NCBI GenBank assembly: GCA_904373265.1
Contig: CAJFEE010000017.1
Location: forward strand, 1 to 63,030
Length of the DNA: 63,030 bases
Direction: 5' to 3'
From: Candidatus Harrysmithiimonas galli
GTDB taxonomy: Bacteria; Bacillota; Bacilli; CAJFEE01
Shown here piece after piece: positions 1 through 8,174 of the stretch (positions are counted from its first letter, which is position 1; each line of letters opens with the position of its first letter). A model generated the notes under the pieces. The model was not told where the DNA came from. It ran no database searches and worked only from the letters and a program-made list of their open reading frames with translations. The translations under genes and the position numbers were made by a program.

Positions 1-129
1 ATAGAAATAGATAGAATGAGCATAAGGTTGGTTACTAATTTATTTGGATAATTAACCTTATTTTATAACTACAATTCTCACCCATAGGTAAAATTAAATA
101 AGAATTACAAGTAATCATTCATTTAAAAA

Positions 130-519
130 TTGTTTGGAATAACTTGCAATTCCCATCGCAAAAGTGGCCAAACTTCTAAGGTCATAAAAGCGATAGGAAA
201 CGTTGGGAAGACCGGATTTAAGAAAGGAAAAGAAGGAGAAAAAATATCAAAATCCGGTCAAGCAAAACAGACAAAAGCAAGGGATAAGAGAGAAAGTGAG
301 ACTAATAATACCTTTGAAAAAGGAAACTACAATAAAGTTAAAGATAATTATCTTAAAAGAAAGGGAATTGATGCACATGAACTGAAAAAAGATTTTTTAG
401 GTAGGAAAGCTCCTATTGCAGAATATGACATTTATGTGAATAAGGATACTGGAGAATTATTTATCTTTAAAAAAGGAGGGAAAAGGATTGGAATCCCTAC
501 AGGAGAATTCATCAAATAA
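130..519 (+). CDS. Orphan polymorphic-toxin C-terminal cassette (type 33-like toxin tip)
   Basis: A 129-residue product from a TTG codon, with no secretion or delivery domain in front. Residues 1–45 are a basic, low-complexity linker. Residues 70–129 (YLKRKGIDAHELKKDFLG ... YDIYVNKDTGELFIFKKGG) resemble the C-terminal module called polymorphic toxin type 33; that family match is from memory. The upstream frame is closed by stops (TAA at 49–51, others after), so this is a displaced tip, not the end of a full effector. It is followed at once by an overlapping DUF4279 gene, the usual toxin-then-immunity order. The first 70 bp recur at 1574. The TTG start has no clear ribosome site, so translation alone is doubtful; such tips usually become active by recombination onto a full-length toxin gene. 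The activity of the toxin is unknown. Confidence 0.6.
   Translation: MFGITCNSHRKSGQTSKVIKAIGNVGKTGFKKGKEGEKISKSGQAKQTKARDKRESETNNTFEKGNYNKVKDNYLKRKGIDAHELKKDFLGRKAPIAEYDIYVNKDTGELFIFKKGGKRIGIPTGEFIK
131..200 (+). repeat. 70-bp direct repeat, copy 1 (toxin-cassette linker)
   Basis: Matches 1574–1643 with five mismatches by my alignment. In both copies the same reading frame codes for FGITCNSHRKSGQTSKV. It marks the junction linker shared by alternative toxin tips and could serve as homology for cassette exchange. Confidence 0.85.
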
Positions 520-925
520 AAATATATCTAATACAAATATTAGAGCAAGTTTAAGAATTATAGGTGAAGATTTTGATGTTCAAAAGATTACAGAAGTATT
601 AGAGATACATCCAAGTAAAACATGGAATAAGGGAGACTTTATTAGAAATACTGAAAAAAAACGTACATACACAGCATGGATGTATAATACGGGGCTTATG
701 GAATCTCTAAATATTAATACATCAATAAAACAGATTAAGGAGGTTTTTTTTCAAAAAGTAGATAAAATAGTTGCATTAAAAAATTTGTATGATTTAGATA
801 TCAGTATAGATTTTGTAATTGTTATTGAAAATGAGGAACCACCAGCCATATATTTTGACCCAGATTTCATTAAATTTGCAGCTGAAATAGGGGCTAAATT
901 TGATATTGATACGTATATTAACTAG
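488..925 (+). CDS. DUF4279 domain protein, probable immunity protein
   Basis: A 145-residue product resembling DUF4279 proteins: alternating beta strands and acidic stretches, with ASLRIIGEDFDVQKITEVL near the N-terminus followed by HPSKTWNKGD. DUF4279 proteins often sit just after contact-dependent toxin tips and act as cytoplasmic immunity proteins. The start is set by a strong AAGGAGGG seven bases before a TTG codon; this gives a 32-bp overlap with the toxin cassette and suggests translational coupling. Immunity to the preceding toxin is inferred from position only. The strong ribosome site indicates that the immunity gene may be expressed even though the toxin tip is orphaned. Confidence 0.65.
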   Translation: MESLQENSSNKNISNTNIRASLRIIGEDFDVQKITEVLEIHPSKTWNKGDFIRNTEKKRTYTAWMYNTGLMESLNINTSIKQIKEVFFQKVDKIVALKNLYDLDISIDFVIVIENEEPPAIYFDPDFIKFAAEIGAKFDIDTYIN

Positions 926-1572
926 CTTTCTCGTCCAGCTTTGCCGGGCGATGTTCACTGACAGTGTGGCAAAAGCCACCTGGTCTTTAATTCGCACACT
1001 TTTCAACCTTGAGAAATTTGGCGTTTGGGGCTGGAATTCCTGTTTCCCAAATCGGACTAATAAGCCCAAATACTCGCTTGATGATACACCTCTTTTTGAG
1101 CACAACCAGAAAAACGGCACACGGGCAGCCACAGCGTATCACAGAGGCAGGAAAAATCTCTTTTCCAGGATGCTAACTATGAAGAACGCTGTTCTAGGCG
1201 GAAACGTGTTATCCGCCAGAATATTTCTGCTCCACCTGAAAATCCGTTGATTTCAAGGTGTTTTGGCATTTTGTGTGACCGAATCCGACTCTTTGTAAAA
1301 TCCGGGTGCTGTCAAACCATCCAAAAAGAAAGAAGTCAGCTCTGAATCTGGAGCTGCTGACAGGAGTATGAAATCAAAAAGCAAGAAAAAAGACTTGACC
1401 TATCGTTTCTGTTCCATAATAAGGCGGGTATATCAGTGGTATGAGAAGGAGAAACTTTCTTTCAAAAGTCAACTGCTAGAATCTGTTTTTTCAGGTTCTG
1501 GCAATTTCTTTTTGTAATCATCTACCAAAATCTGACCCGCTTTTACCCCACACTTTACGAATCATATCTAAT
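926..1572. other. Unexplained, relatively GC-rich non-coding stretch between toxin cassettes
   Basis: No reading frame here is convincing. Open stretches on both strands are short, lack ribosome sites and resemble nothing I recognise. The base composition looks richer in G and C than the rest of the window, which suggests a decayed gene of foreign origin, perhaps a further toxin or mobile-element remnant. Confidence 0.5.
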
Positions 1573-1758
1573 CTGTTTGGAATAACTTGCAATTCCCACC
1601 GCAAAAGTGGCCAAACTTCCAAGGTCGTAAAAGCGCTAGAAAACCTAGAACGAGTAGTGAGAATGTCCAACAATTCTTTAAATAATGTTGAAGCAAGAGA
1701 ATGGGTGGCAAATAGAGTGACAACAAAATCACAAAATCAGTTTTTATTTTCCTTGTAA
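1573..1758 (+). pseudogene. Truncated second polymorphic-toxin cassette
   Basis: In the frame set by the repeat, the sequence encodes FGITCNSHRKSGQTSKV, then ALENLERVVRMSNNSLNN, then VEAREWVANRV, and stops at 1756–1758 inside the 3' end of the oppositely oriented MOSC gene. The VEAREW motif resembles the beginning of a different toxin tip found in LXG-type effectors, so this is probably another alternative cassette whose catalytic part was lost. No start codon or ribosome site is visible, and no immunity gene follows. The identity of the tip is a weak, memory-based match. Confidence 0.5.
1574..1643 (+). repeat. 70-bp direct repeat, copy 2 (toxin-cassette linker)
   Basis: Second copy of the 131–200 repeat, offset by 1443 bp. 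The reading frame encoded by copy 1 is kept, but the TTG codon of copy 1 is CTG here. Confidence 0.85.
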
Positions 1759-2415
1759 TCTCTCAGATGTATCAGTTGCTTGTCCTTTTAAACGTTTGGT
1801 CAAGGTTGTTCTCCAGCTATCTGATAGCGCATCAACCGCTAAAATTTTTTTTATACCTTCCATGTTTTTTGTATCATGATGCATAATTTGATTGGCAAAT
1901 TGAATGGAAATTTGATGTGTATCATATGCTAAACACACAATTTCATCCTGCAAAGCAACCTGCCCTTCCTGCAATACACGAAAATAATAGCCAGTATAGC
2001 CCCTATTTTGCATATAAACCGGAAGTTCTTTCATATGGTAGCGCCAAATAAGTTTATAACAAGGCTGACGTGGCTGTGTCACTTGAACAACTGCCTCCCC
2101 GATTTGAAATATATCCCCTAAGTGAATTTCTGTCTCCAACATATTTTGAACCGTTAAATTCTCACCAAATGCCGCAGGTGGCAATTCCTTAGGAAATATC
2201 GTTTGCCAATAAGTATAATGTTCAACTGAGTAAACACAAACCGCTTTATCCATCCCGCCATGATGTTTCAAATCTGCTTGCTGATCCCCAATAAACCCGG
2301 TTTTAGTTAAAAAAACAGGCCTAATGCTTGGCTGTTTGTATAAGCCCGTCATTTCTGATTTGCCATTATAATTTAATTCATTTAAACTCCCGATATTTAT
2401 TGCAACAATTTTCAA
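1744..2415 (-). CDS. MOSC domain protein (YiiM/YflK-like)
   Basis: A 223-residue protein. Residues 40–130 form the MOSC domain, with GDQQADLKHHGGMDKAVCVY, the FGENL motif and QPRQPCYKL containing the conserved cysteine expected to bind sulfur or molybdenum cofactor. The C-terminal quarter fits the 3-alpha domain found in YiiM-like members. These proteins handle molybdenum cofactor or reduce N-hydroxylated compounds; the substrate here is unknown. The start is a TTG with GGAG about ten bases upstream. Its 3' end overlaps the truncated toxin cassette on the other strand. The DinB gene lies 20 bp upstream on the same strand, so the two may be cotranscribed. Confidence 0.8.
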   Translation of the reverse strand: MKIVAINIGSLNELNYNGKSEMTGLYKQPSIRPVFLTKTGFIGDQQADLKHHGGMDKAVCVYSVEHYTYWQTIFPKELPPAAFGENLTVQNMLETEIHLGDIFQIGEAVVQVTQPRQPCYKLIWRYHMKELPVYMQNRGYTGYYFRVLQEGQVALQDEIVCLAYDTHQISIQFANQIMHHDTKNMEGIKKILAVDALSDSWRTTLTKRLKGQATDTSERLQGK

Positions 2416-2435
2416 AACAAATATGCTCCATTCTG

Positions 2436-2900
2436 TTATTGCGTTACCATTTTCTTCATCGCTTTGATCTGCCCCAAATGATCTGCCTCATGATAGATCA
2501 TTAAAGCATATAAATCATGATAGGTCACAATACCTGGAACCGGAAATTCAAATGGCAATTTCTGCTCCAAAAATGTATCATCTATGTTACAAATTTTCTC
2601 CAGTTGTGTTTGTAAAGCTTTGTAAAGCTCAGAAATTGTTGGAAGCTTGTCTTCTCCCCAATCTGCTGGACTGGTTTGGGTATTAAACCATGAAACATAA
2701 GATTGCGGCAATCCGGTATCAGTTTGCGGATAGCCAAACATAAAAAACTCATTGGAAACAAGCACATGTCCAACATGCCATAAAATATTGTTGTTAAATC
2801 CTTCTGGAATTTTTGTCAATTGATCATCTGTCAAATTTTCTAAATCATTCACAACTGCTAAAAACATGCTGCTTGTTAATTCAAATGTTTTTCTCATCAT
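2436..2900 (-). CDS. DinB family protein
   Basis: About 154 residues, predicted as a four-helix bundle of the DinB/YfiT superfamily. Metal-ligand histidines are visible in LWHVGHVLVSNEFF and IYHEADHLGQI, with a third likely nearer the N-terminus. DinB-like proteins are metal-dependent enzymes, often thiol transferases or DNA-damage-induced proteins of unknown substrate. I start at the first ATG of the ATG ATG pair at 2900 because GGGGAGG stands six bases before it; an upstream in-frame ATG at 2936 would add 12 residues but has no such site. The MOSC gene follows 20 bp downstream. Confidence 0.8.
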   Translation of the reverse strand: MMRKTFELTSSMFLAVVNDLENLTDDQLTKIPEGFNNNILWHVGHVLVSNEFFMFGYPQTDTGLPQSYVSWFNTQTSPADWGEDKLPTISELYKALQTQLEKICNIDDTFLEQKLPFEFPVPGIVTYHDLYALMIYHEADHLGQIKAMKKMVTQ

Positions 2901-3013
2901 ACGATTCCTCCCCTTTTTGTTTTCAGTCGATTTCAATAATATGTCATGGACTGGCTATATTGCTAGATTTATTATATATCCATCTGTATCCTTTTGCATA
3001 TTTTGCGCTTATT

Positions 3014-4249
3014 TTATTCAAGCGTACTTAAAGGTATAACGCAAGGATTTTTTTGAAGCAGCATAAACCATTGAAATAAAATCCATTTTCGTTTATTTTT
3101 TAAAAAATGCATACTGGGCAAATTGCTCTCTTCATTTTGAACATTTATTTTATCTGTTCCATAAGCAGTAAACTTATGAATGACCATTTCTTGAAATACT
3201 TGAAAATCATAAATTTTTAAACGCAAAAGCCCAATTTTTTGTGCACCGTATTCTAGTAAAGAAAGATAGATCAATTGATAAGAAGCTTCAGATGAAAGAT
3301 TTAATAGTCGTGCAAGCTGCGGAATTAAACGTTCCAATAAAATTCTTTTCACATTGCCCTGCTTTTTATAAATGCGCCAAGCCATTTCACATATATAATC
3401 TCGTGGCAGTTGAAGAAACCAACTGAATATTTCTTCTTCAGAAGGTACATTTGCAAAATAATACCGATTGCCAAACAGTTTACCAAAAGCTTTTAATGCA
3501 TCTAAGTAGCCCATCTGAATGTTTTGTCGCGATTGAAGCGGATGAAATAAAAGTGAAGAGCCTAAATTACCAGACGGATAAATATGTATCACTTCCAAAT
3601 TCGATTCATCTACCTTTTTTCTCAAACCAAAGCCATTTAAATGAACCACTATTATTTTTCGGTAACCTTTTTTCATTAAAAGGCGAATCGGTAAATTATC
3701 AAAAAAACAACCGTCAATAAATTTTTTGCCATCCAATTGCTCTTCACGAAAAACAGGCAAAAAAGAAGAAGCAAGCAAATAATCTTCAATTTTTCCCTTT
3801 CCAATGTCTTCAATAAAGACTTCCAATGGCTTATGGTCAGTTAAAGAAACTGTAACAAAACCAAAATCAATATTTGATTTTCGCAGTTCATCCTCATTCA
3901 TATGTGTGGCAATCAATTTTTTTAAAGGGGTAATATTGAATCCTTTGTTTCCAAGTACATCCTTTAAAAAAACGAGATAAGCTTCCAAACTATCTGGTTT
4001 CTTTTTTCCATGAAAAAGCTCGTTAAAAATTTTATCATCAACGTCCAAGACATCTGTTGTTTGAATATTAGACCACAATTTTACCGCTTCATCATACTTT
4101 CCTAAAGCAAATAAAGCCCCATTTAGCGCACCGACAGATGTTCCAGTTACACCATTTATCTCAATATTCAACTCGCGAAGTGCCTGCCAAACTCCGATAT
4201 GAAAGCCACCCCTTCCACCTCCGCCTTCCAATACCAAGCCATAGGTCAC
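3014..4249 (-). CDS. Patatin-like phospholipase
   Basis: A 411-residue protein whose first 190 residues form a patatin domain. It shows the oxyanion-hole glycines (GGGGRGGFHIG), the nucleophile elbow GTSVGALNGALFALG with Ser as catalytic residue, and the DGCFFDNLP aspartate that completes the Ser–Asp dyad. Patatin enzymes hydrolyse acyl groups from lipids. The C-terminal 200 residues carry no recognised domain. No signal peptide is visible, so it probably acts in the cytoplasm. A ribosome site (GGAGG within GGAGGCGATAT) precedes the ATG. It is separated from its neighbours by roughly 110 and 280 bp and is likely a single-gene unit. Confidence 0.85.
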   Translation of the reverse strand: MTYGLVLEGGGGRGGFHIGVWQALRELNIEINGVTGTSVGALNGALFALGKYDEAVKLWSNIQTTDVLDVDDKIFNELFHGKKKPDSLEAYLVFLKDVLGNKGFNITPLKKLIATHMNEDELRKSNIDFGFVTVSLTDHKPLEVFIEDIGKGKIEDYLLASSFLPVFREEQLDGKKFIDGCFFDNLPIRLLMKKGYRKIIVVHLNGFGLRKKVDESNLEVIHIYPSGNLGSSLLFHPLQSRQNIQMGYLDALKAFGKLFGNRYYFANVPSEEEIFSWFLQLPRDYICEMAWRIYKKQGNVKRILLERLIPQLARLLNLSSEASYQLIYLSLLEYGAQKIGLLRLKIYDFQVFQEMVIHKFTAYGTDKINVQNEESNLPSMHFLKNKRKWILFQWFMLLQKNPCVIPLSTLE

Positions 4250-4477
4250 ATATATCGCCTCCTTATTTCCATTATAACCAGATCCAATAAAAAAATATGT
4301 ATTCCTTCAAATCACAAAATCGGTGCATTTTTTATACGATTTACATAAATGATGATGTTTCATATATGAAAAATGCGATTTTATAATATAAATGTCTGAT
4401 CTTTTGAATATATTTATCCAAAATCTACAATATCCTCACAATTCACGTTTACTTTTTTATTAAAAATCAATATAAAA

Positions 4478-4512
4478 CGGCTTTCAGAAAATATAAAATA
4501 TTTCCAAAGCCG
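4478..4512 (-). terminator. Terminator of the ACT–DUF711 operon
   Basis: On the minus strand CGGCTTT pairs with AAAGCCG across an AT-rich, partly self-complementary centre and is followed by TTTTAT. It lies 17 bp after the DUF711 stop codon. Confidence 0.7.
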
Positions 4513-4528
4513 CAATAAAAAATAAAAT

Positions 4529-5887
4529 TTAATTTTTAAAACTATGAATCGGTGCCGGAATACGACCACCACGGTGAATAAAAGCAGAACAATCGAAGGA
4601 ATTCACCGGCATAATGGGTGCATAGCCAAGAAGCCCGCCAAATTCTACTGTATCTCCAACTTCTTTGCCAATAACTGGAATCAAACGTGCTGCTGTTGTT
4701 TTTCCGTTAATCATACCAATCGCCATCTCATCTGAAATGATTCCAGCAATTGTTTCTGGGGTCGTTGTCCCTGGAATAGCAATCATATCCAAGCCAACTG
4801 AACAAACACAAGTCATCGCTTCCAGCTTTTCCAATGTCAGTGCTCCCTCTTCAACTGCTTTAATCATGCTGGCATCTTCACTAACTGGGATAAATGCACC
4901 ACTTAAGCCTCCAACATAAGAAGACGCCATAACACCACCTTTTTTTACATTGTCATTTAACAACGCCAAAGCTGCTGTTGTACCTGGTGCGCCTGCTCGC
5001 TGCAAACCGATTTCCTCTAAAATCTCTGCAATGCTATCGCCACGGGCTGGAGTTGGCGCAAGCGATAAATCAATAATTCCAAACTCCACACCTAGACGAC
5101 TCGAAGCTTCTTGCGCAATCAATTGACCAACACGTGTAATTTTAAATGCCGTCTTTTTAATTGTTTCACATAAAACTTCAAAATCTTGACCACGAACAGA
5201 TTCTAATGCTTTTTTTACAACACCTGGTCCACTGACACCAACATTGATCACTGTATCTGCCTCTCCGACCCCATGAAAAGCGCCTGCCATAAACGGATTA
5301 TCCTCTGGTGCATTACAAAATACAACAAGTTTGGCACAGCCAATGGAATCGCGATCTGCAGTCTTCACCGCTGTTTGATGAATCACTTCACCCATTTTCG
5401 CAATCGCATCCATATTCATACCCGATTTGGTTGAAGCCAAATTAATGGAAGAACAAACTCGGTTCGTTACACACATGGCTTCAGGAATAGACTCAATTAA
5501 AATACAGTCAGATGGTGTCATCCCTTTTTGTACAAGCGCAGAAAAACCACCGATAAAATTAACACCAACTGTTTCTGCTGCCCGATCCAGCGCTTTTGCA
5601 ATGGGTACATATGTATCGGTTTTGCAGCCTGCTGCCGCAATGGCAATCGGTGTAACAGAAATTCGCTTATTGACAACTGGGATACCAAATTCTTTTTCTA
5701 GCTGCTCACCAACCTCTACCAATTTTTTTGCCTTTGTTGTAATTTTATTGTATATATTTTCACAAAAAACATTGATGTCCTCATGTGCACAATCTAGTAG
5801 ACCAATCCCCATTGTAATGGTTCTAACATCAAATTTTTCCTGCTGAATCATGCGATTTGTTTCTTGAACCTCATAAATGTTAATCAT
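4529..5887 (-). CDS. PFL family protein, DUF711 (UPF0210)
   Basis: About 452 residues, the usual length for UPF0210/DUF711. The sequence has the family features [15 protein letters not shown] near the N-terminus, glycine-rich [21 protein letters not shown] mid-protein, and [14 protein letters not shown] near the C-terminus. The fold is related to pyruvate formate-lyase, but no catalytic glycyl-radical motif is obvious, and the function is not established. I use the ATG at 5887, which is preceded by AGGAGGG; an in-frame TTG three codons earlier lies too close to that site. It is cotranscribed with the ACT-domain gene 23 bp upstream, and the pair is conserved in many Firmicutes, so the ACT protein may sense an amino acid for it. 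Confidence 0.85.
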   Translation of the reverse strand: MINIYEVQETNRMIQQEKFDVRTITMGIGLLDCAHEDINVFCENIYNKITTKAKKLVEVGEQLEKEFGIPVVNKRISVTPIAIAAAGCKTDTYVPIAKALDRAAETVGVNFIGGFSALVQKGMTPSDCILIESIPEAMCVTNRVCSSINLASTKSGMNMDAIAKMGEVIHQTAVKTADRDSIGCAKLVVFCNAPEDNPFMAGAFHGVGEADTVINVGVSGPGVVKKALESVRGQDFEVLCETIKKTAFKITRVGQLIAQEASSRLGVEFGIIDLSLAPTPARGDSIAEILEEIGLQRAGAPGTTAALALLNDNVKKGGVMASSYVGGLSGAFIPVSEDASMIKAVEEGALTLEKLEAMTCVCSVGLDMIAIPGTTTPETIAGIISDEMAIGMINGKTTAARLIPVIGKEVGDTVEFGGLLGYAPIMPVNSFDCSAFIHRGGRIPAPIHSFKN

Positions 5888-5910
5888 ATTTGACAATCCC
5901 TCCTATACGC

Positions 5911-6180
5911 CTATAAGCGATGCATAGCATTGAAAATTCCTTCATGTTGCAAACGAACGACTACACCAACACCTTCGCCTTCTGTTTCAAGTGTTTCTGC
6001 CAAATGATGAAACGTACATTTCATTTTTGATAAGTCTACAACCATCATCATATTGAAGTAACCACCAACAATCGTTTGTGAAATATCTAGAATGTTCACA
6101 TCGTTCTCTGACAATACATTACAGATTTTTGCAATAATTCCTACACTGTCTTTTCCTACAACGGTAATAATCCCCTTCAT
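5911..6180 (-). CDS. ACT domain protein (UPF0237)
   Basis: An 89-residue protein made almost entirely of one ACT domain: GIITVVGKDSVGIIAKICNVL starts the beta-alpha-beta unit and DISQTIVGGYFNMMMVVDL follows. ACT domains bind small ligands, often amino acids, and regulate enzymes. It has no catalytic part. The gene precedes the DUF711 gene by 23 bp, so the two are probably one operon, and this protein probably modulates its partner. Confidence 0.85.
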   Translation of the reverse strand: MKGIITVVGKDSVGIIAKICNVLSENDVNILDISQTIVGGYFNMMMVVDLSKMKCTFHHLAETLETEGEGVGVVVRLQHEGIFNAMHRL

Positions 6181-6416
6181 AGCTTTTGCTCCTTTAATAT
6201 GATTTTACTTTGCTATAAAGGTAAATTATAGCATAAGTCCATCCAATGTACGAGAATCTTTATAAAAATGCAGGTCAACATTACCATATTTTTAAAAAAC
6301 ATTTTTCTTTTGGAAGAATTAGAACGGGCTTTATTTTTTTCGCTCTTTTCTCATGCCTAGATTCCATGATAAAATAACTATATTCTTTAATTAAACAAAG
6401 CTTAGAGGTGATCTTT

Positions 6417-7283
6417 ATGGCTATCACAGTTATTACCGACAGTACGGCGTATTTGCCTGAAGCATATATTCAACAATATCAAATTCAAGTTGTATCATTA
6501 AATGTAATTATGGATCAAAAAAGTTATCGTGAATTGGATTTGTCCAATGAAACCTTTTACCAAGAAATGACAAAACGTCAAGAGATCCCAAAGTCCTCAC
6601 AGCCAACACCTGATGAATTTATCCAATGCTTTGAAATAGCTGCACAAAACGGAAATGATATTGTTGGTATTTTTATTTCTGGGGAACTAAGTGGCACCTT
6701 TAATAATGCCAATGTATATAAAGCGATGATTTTAGAAAAATATCCTGAAATCAAAATTGAAATTATTGACTCGCGTACATGCTGTATGCAGATGGGATAT
6801 GCAGTTTTAGAGGCTGCCAAGGCGGCTGCCAACAAAAAAAGTTTTGATGAAGTCATTCACATCGCCAAGCATGTTCTTCAGCATTCCCGATTTTTATTTT
6901 CTCCAGATACATTGGAATATCTAAAAAAAGGTGGGAGAATTGGCGGAGCAGCGGCTCTAATCGGCAATTTATTTCAAATTAAGCCAATTTTAACCGTAAA
7001 AGATGGAAAAGCTGATGTATTTACGAAAGTTCGAACACGCAAAAAAGCAATGGACACCATTGTTCAACAATTTATTGAGGAAGTTGGAGAAAAAGGTTTT
7101 GGCGGAGCAACTGTTCATCATATTCATTGTGAAGAAGAAGGTCAGCTACTGGCCAAACGAATCAAGGAAAAATTCGGACAAGTGGTACCGATTCAATCCA
7201 TTGGTCCAATTATTGGGATTCATGTGGGTCCGGGTAGCATTGGCATTGCCTATCACTTTCATCCATTAAATAACGAAAAATAA
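6417..7283 (+). CDS. DegV family fatty-acid-binding protein
   Basis: A 288-residue DegV protein. Landmarks in order: ITDSTAYLPE at the N-terminus, SQPTPDEF, the lipid-binding SGELSGTFNNA, IDSRTCCMQMG, LEYLKKGGRIGGAAALIGNL, and a C-terminal GPIIGIHVGPGSIGI. In Gram-positive bacteria such proteins (FakB) present fatty acids to the kinase FakA for entry into phospholipid synthesis; no fakA is in this window. The ATG at 6417 is preferred over a GTG nine bases upstream because AGAGGTGAT provides a ribosome site at proper distance. It is a single gene on the plus strand. Confidence 0.85.
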   Translation: MAITVITDSTAYLPEAYIQQYQIQVVSLNVIMDQKSYRELDLSNETFYQEMTKRQEIPKSSQPTPDEFIQCFEIAAQNGNDIVGIFISGELSGTFNNANVYKAMILEKYPEIKIEIIDSRTCCMQMGYAVLEAAKAAANKKSFDEVIHIAKHVLQHSRFLFSPDTLEYLKKGGRIGGAAALIGNLFQIKPILTVKDGKADVFTKVRTRKKAMDTIVQQFIEEVGEKGFGGATVHHIHCEEEGQLLAKRIKEKFGQVVPIQSIGPIIGIHVGPGSIGIAYHFHPLNNEK

Positions 7284-7733
7284 TTTCTATATGATAGATT
7301 ACTGTTTATAAAAAAATAGATACAGTTTGCAAAAAAATTGCTGAAAATCAATTAGTCTCACACACGATGCATACATCTATAGCTTTCCTAAATTTTTTGG
7401 TGAATTTTAAAAAATAATATTTGTTTTTGAGTTGCTAAGAAGAATTAACCCGTGAAAGCCATTACAAATACTGACTTTTTCGCCCATTAAGGCACTTGAA
7501 ACTACAACCATTTTTGATGTTGTGGTGCTCAAATGGTGTCCGAATTTCCTGTGGTGATATAAAATGCTATAAATGATATAAGACAGTACAATAATATACG
7601 AGGCGAAAGCACTCGTTTTTTTGCTTTTCTTCTTTGCTATTCCTCAAAAGCAGAGAAATAATAAATTCACAATTTTGTGATATTATATATACATCGTTGA
7701 AATTAATAAATTGGAAGTTGGGAAGGAAATATA
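7284..7733. other. Non-coding region with half of a 21-bp repeat
   Basis: No gene found. At 7521–7541 it carries TGTGGTGCTCAAATGGTGTC, which recurs with two changes at 8520–8540. Nearby text (7440–7500) looks like remnant coding DNA but no family is recognisable. Confidence 0.4.
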
Positions 7734-8174
7734 GTGGAGTTTGGTTGGATAAATGGTTGGGGCGCAACGATTGTAATAATCATGCTTATTCCAAATATTA
7801 TTTTTACAATTAGAAATCCGCATTTAGAAAACAAATGCGAAAATGCGATTATGAACACGATTGAACAGGTTGGTCGATATACAAGCATGGCATTAATGAT
7901 TGTTCCCGTTTTAGCATGGAAATTTGGTTTTAAAAGTGTTCTTGAGATGATTTTCTATGTAGTAGTAACAAGCGTATTATTGTTACTATATTTGGTGGTT
8001 TGGTTCTTTTATTTAAAATCACAGTCAAAGAATAAAGCAATAATATTAGCGTTATTGCCAACAATGATATTTGTTATCAGTGGTATCCTGTTAAGACATT
8101 GGCTACTTATGATTGCAGGAATATTGTTCGGAATAGGACACATATATGTTACTTTACAAAATAGCAAAAAATAA
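7734..8174 (+). CDS. Small four-helix integral membrane protein
   Basis: A 146-residue protein beginning MEFGWINGWGATIVII from a GTG codon preceded by GGAAGGAAAT. Four hydrophobic segments are visible at about residues 8–24, 50–66, 72–92 and 103–136 (the last may be two short helices). Cationic and polar residues occupy the loops, e.g. RNPHLENKCENAI. Similar proteins are widespread in Firmicutes and lack an assigned function. It lies between two copies of a 21-bp repeat, within a region of otherwise decayed sequence, so it may belong to an inserted segment. Confidence 0.65.
   Translation: MEFGWINGWGATIVIIMLIPNIIFTIRNPHLENKCENAIMNTIEQVGRYTSMALMIVPVLAWKFGFKSVLEMIFYVVVTSVLLLLYLVVWFFYLKSQSKNKAIILALLPTMIFVISGILLRHWLLMIAGILFGIGHIYVTLQNSKK

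Noticed and set aside
900-1250. 116-codon plus-strand frame in the GC-rich block
   Set aside because: No ribosome site or domain; overlaps the end of the DUF4279 gene and has opposing frames equally open.
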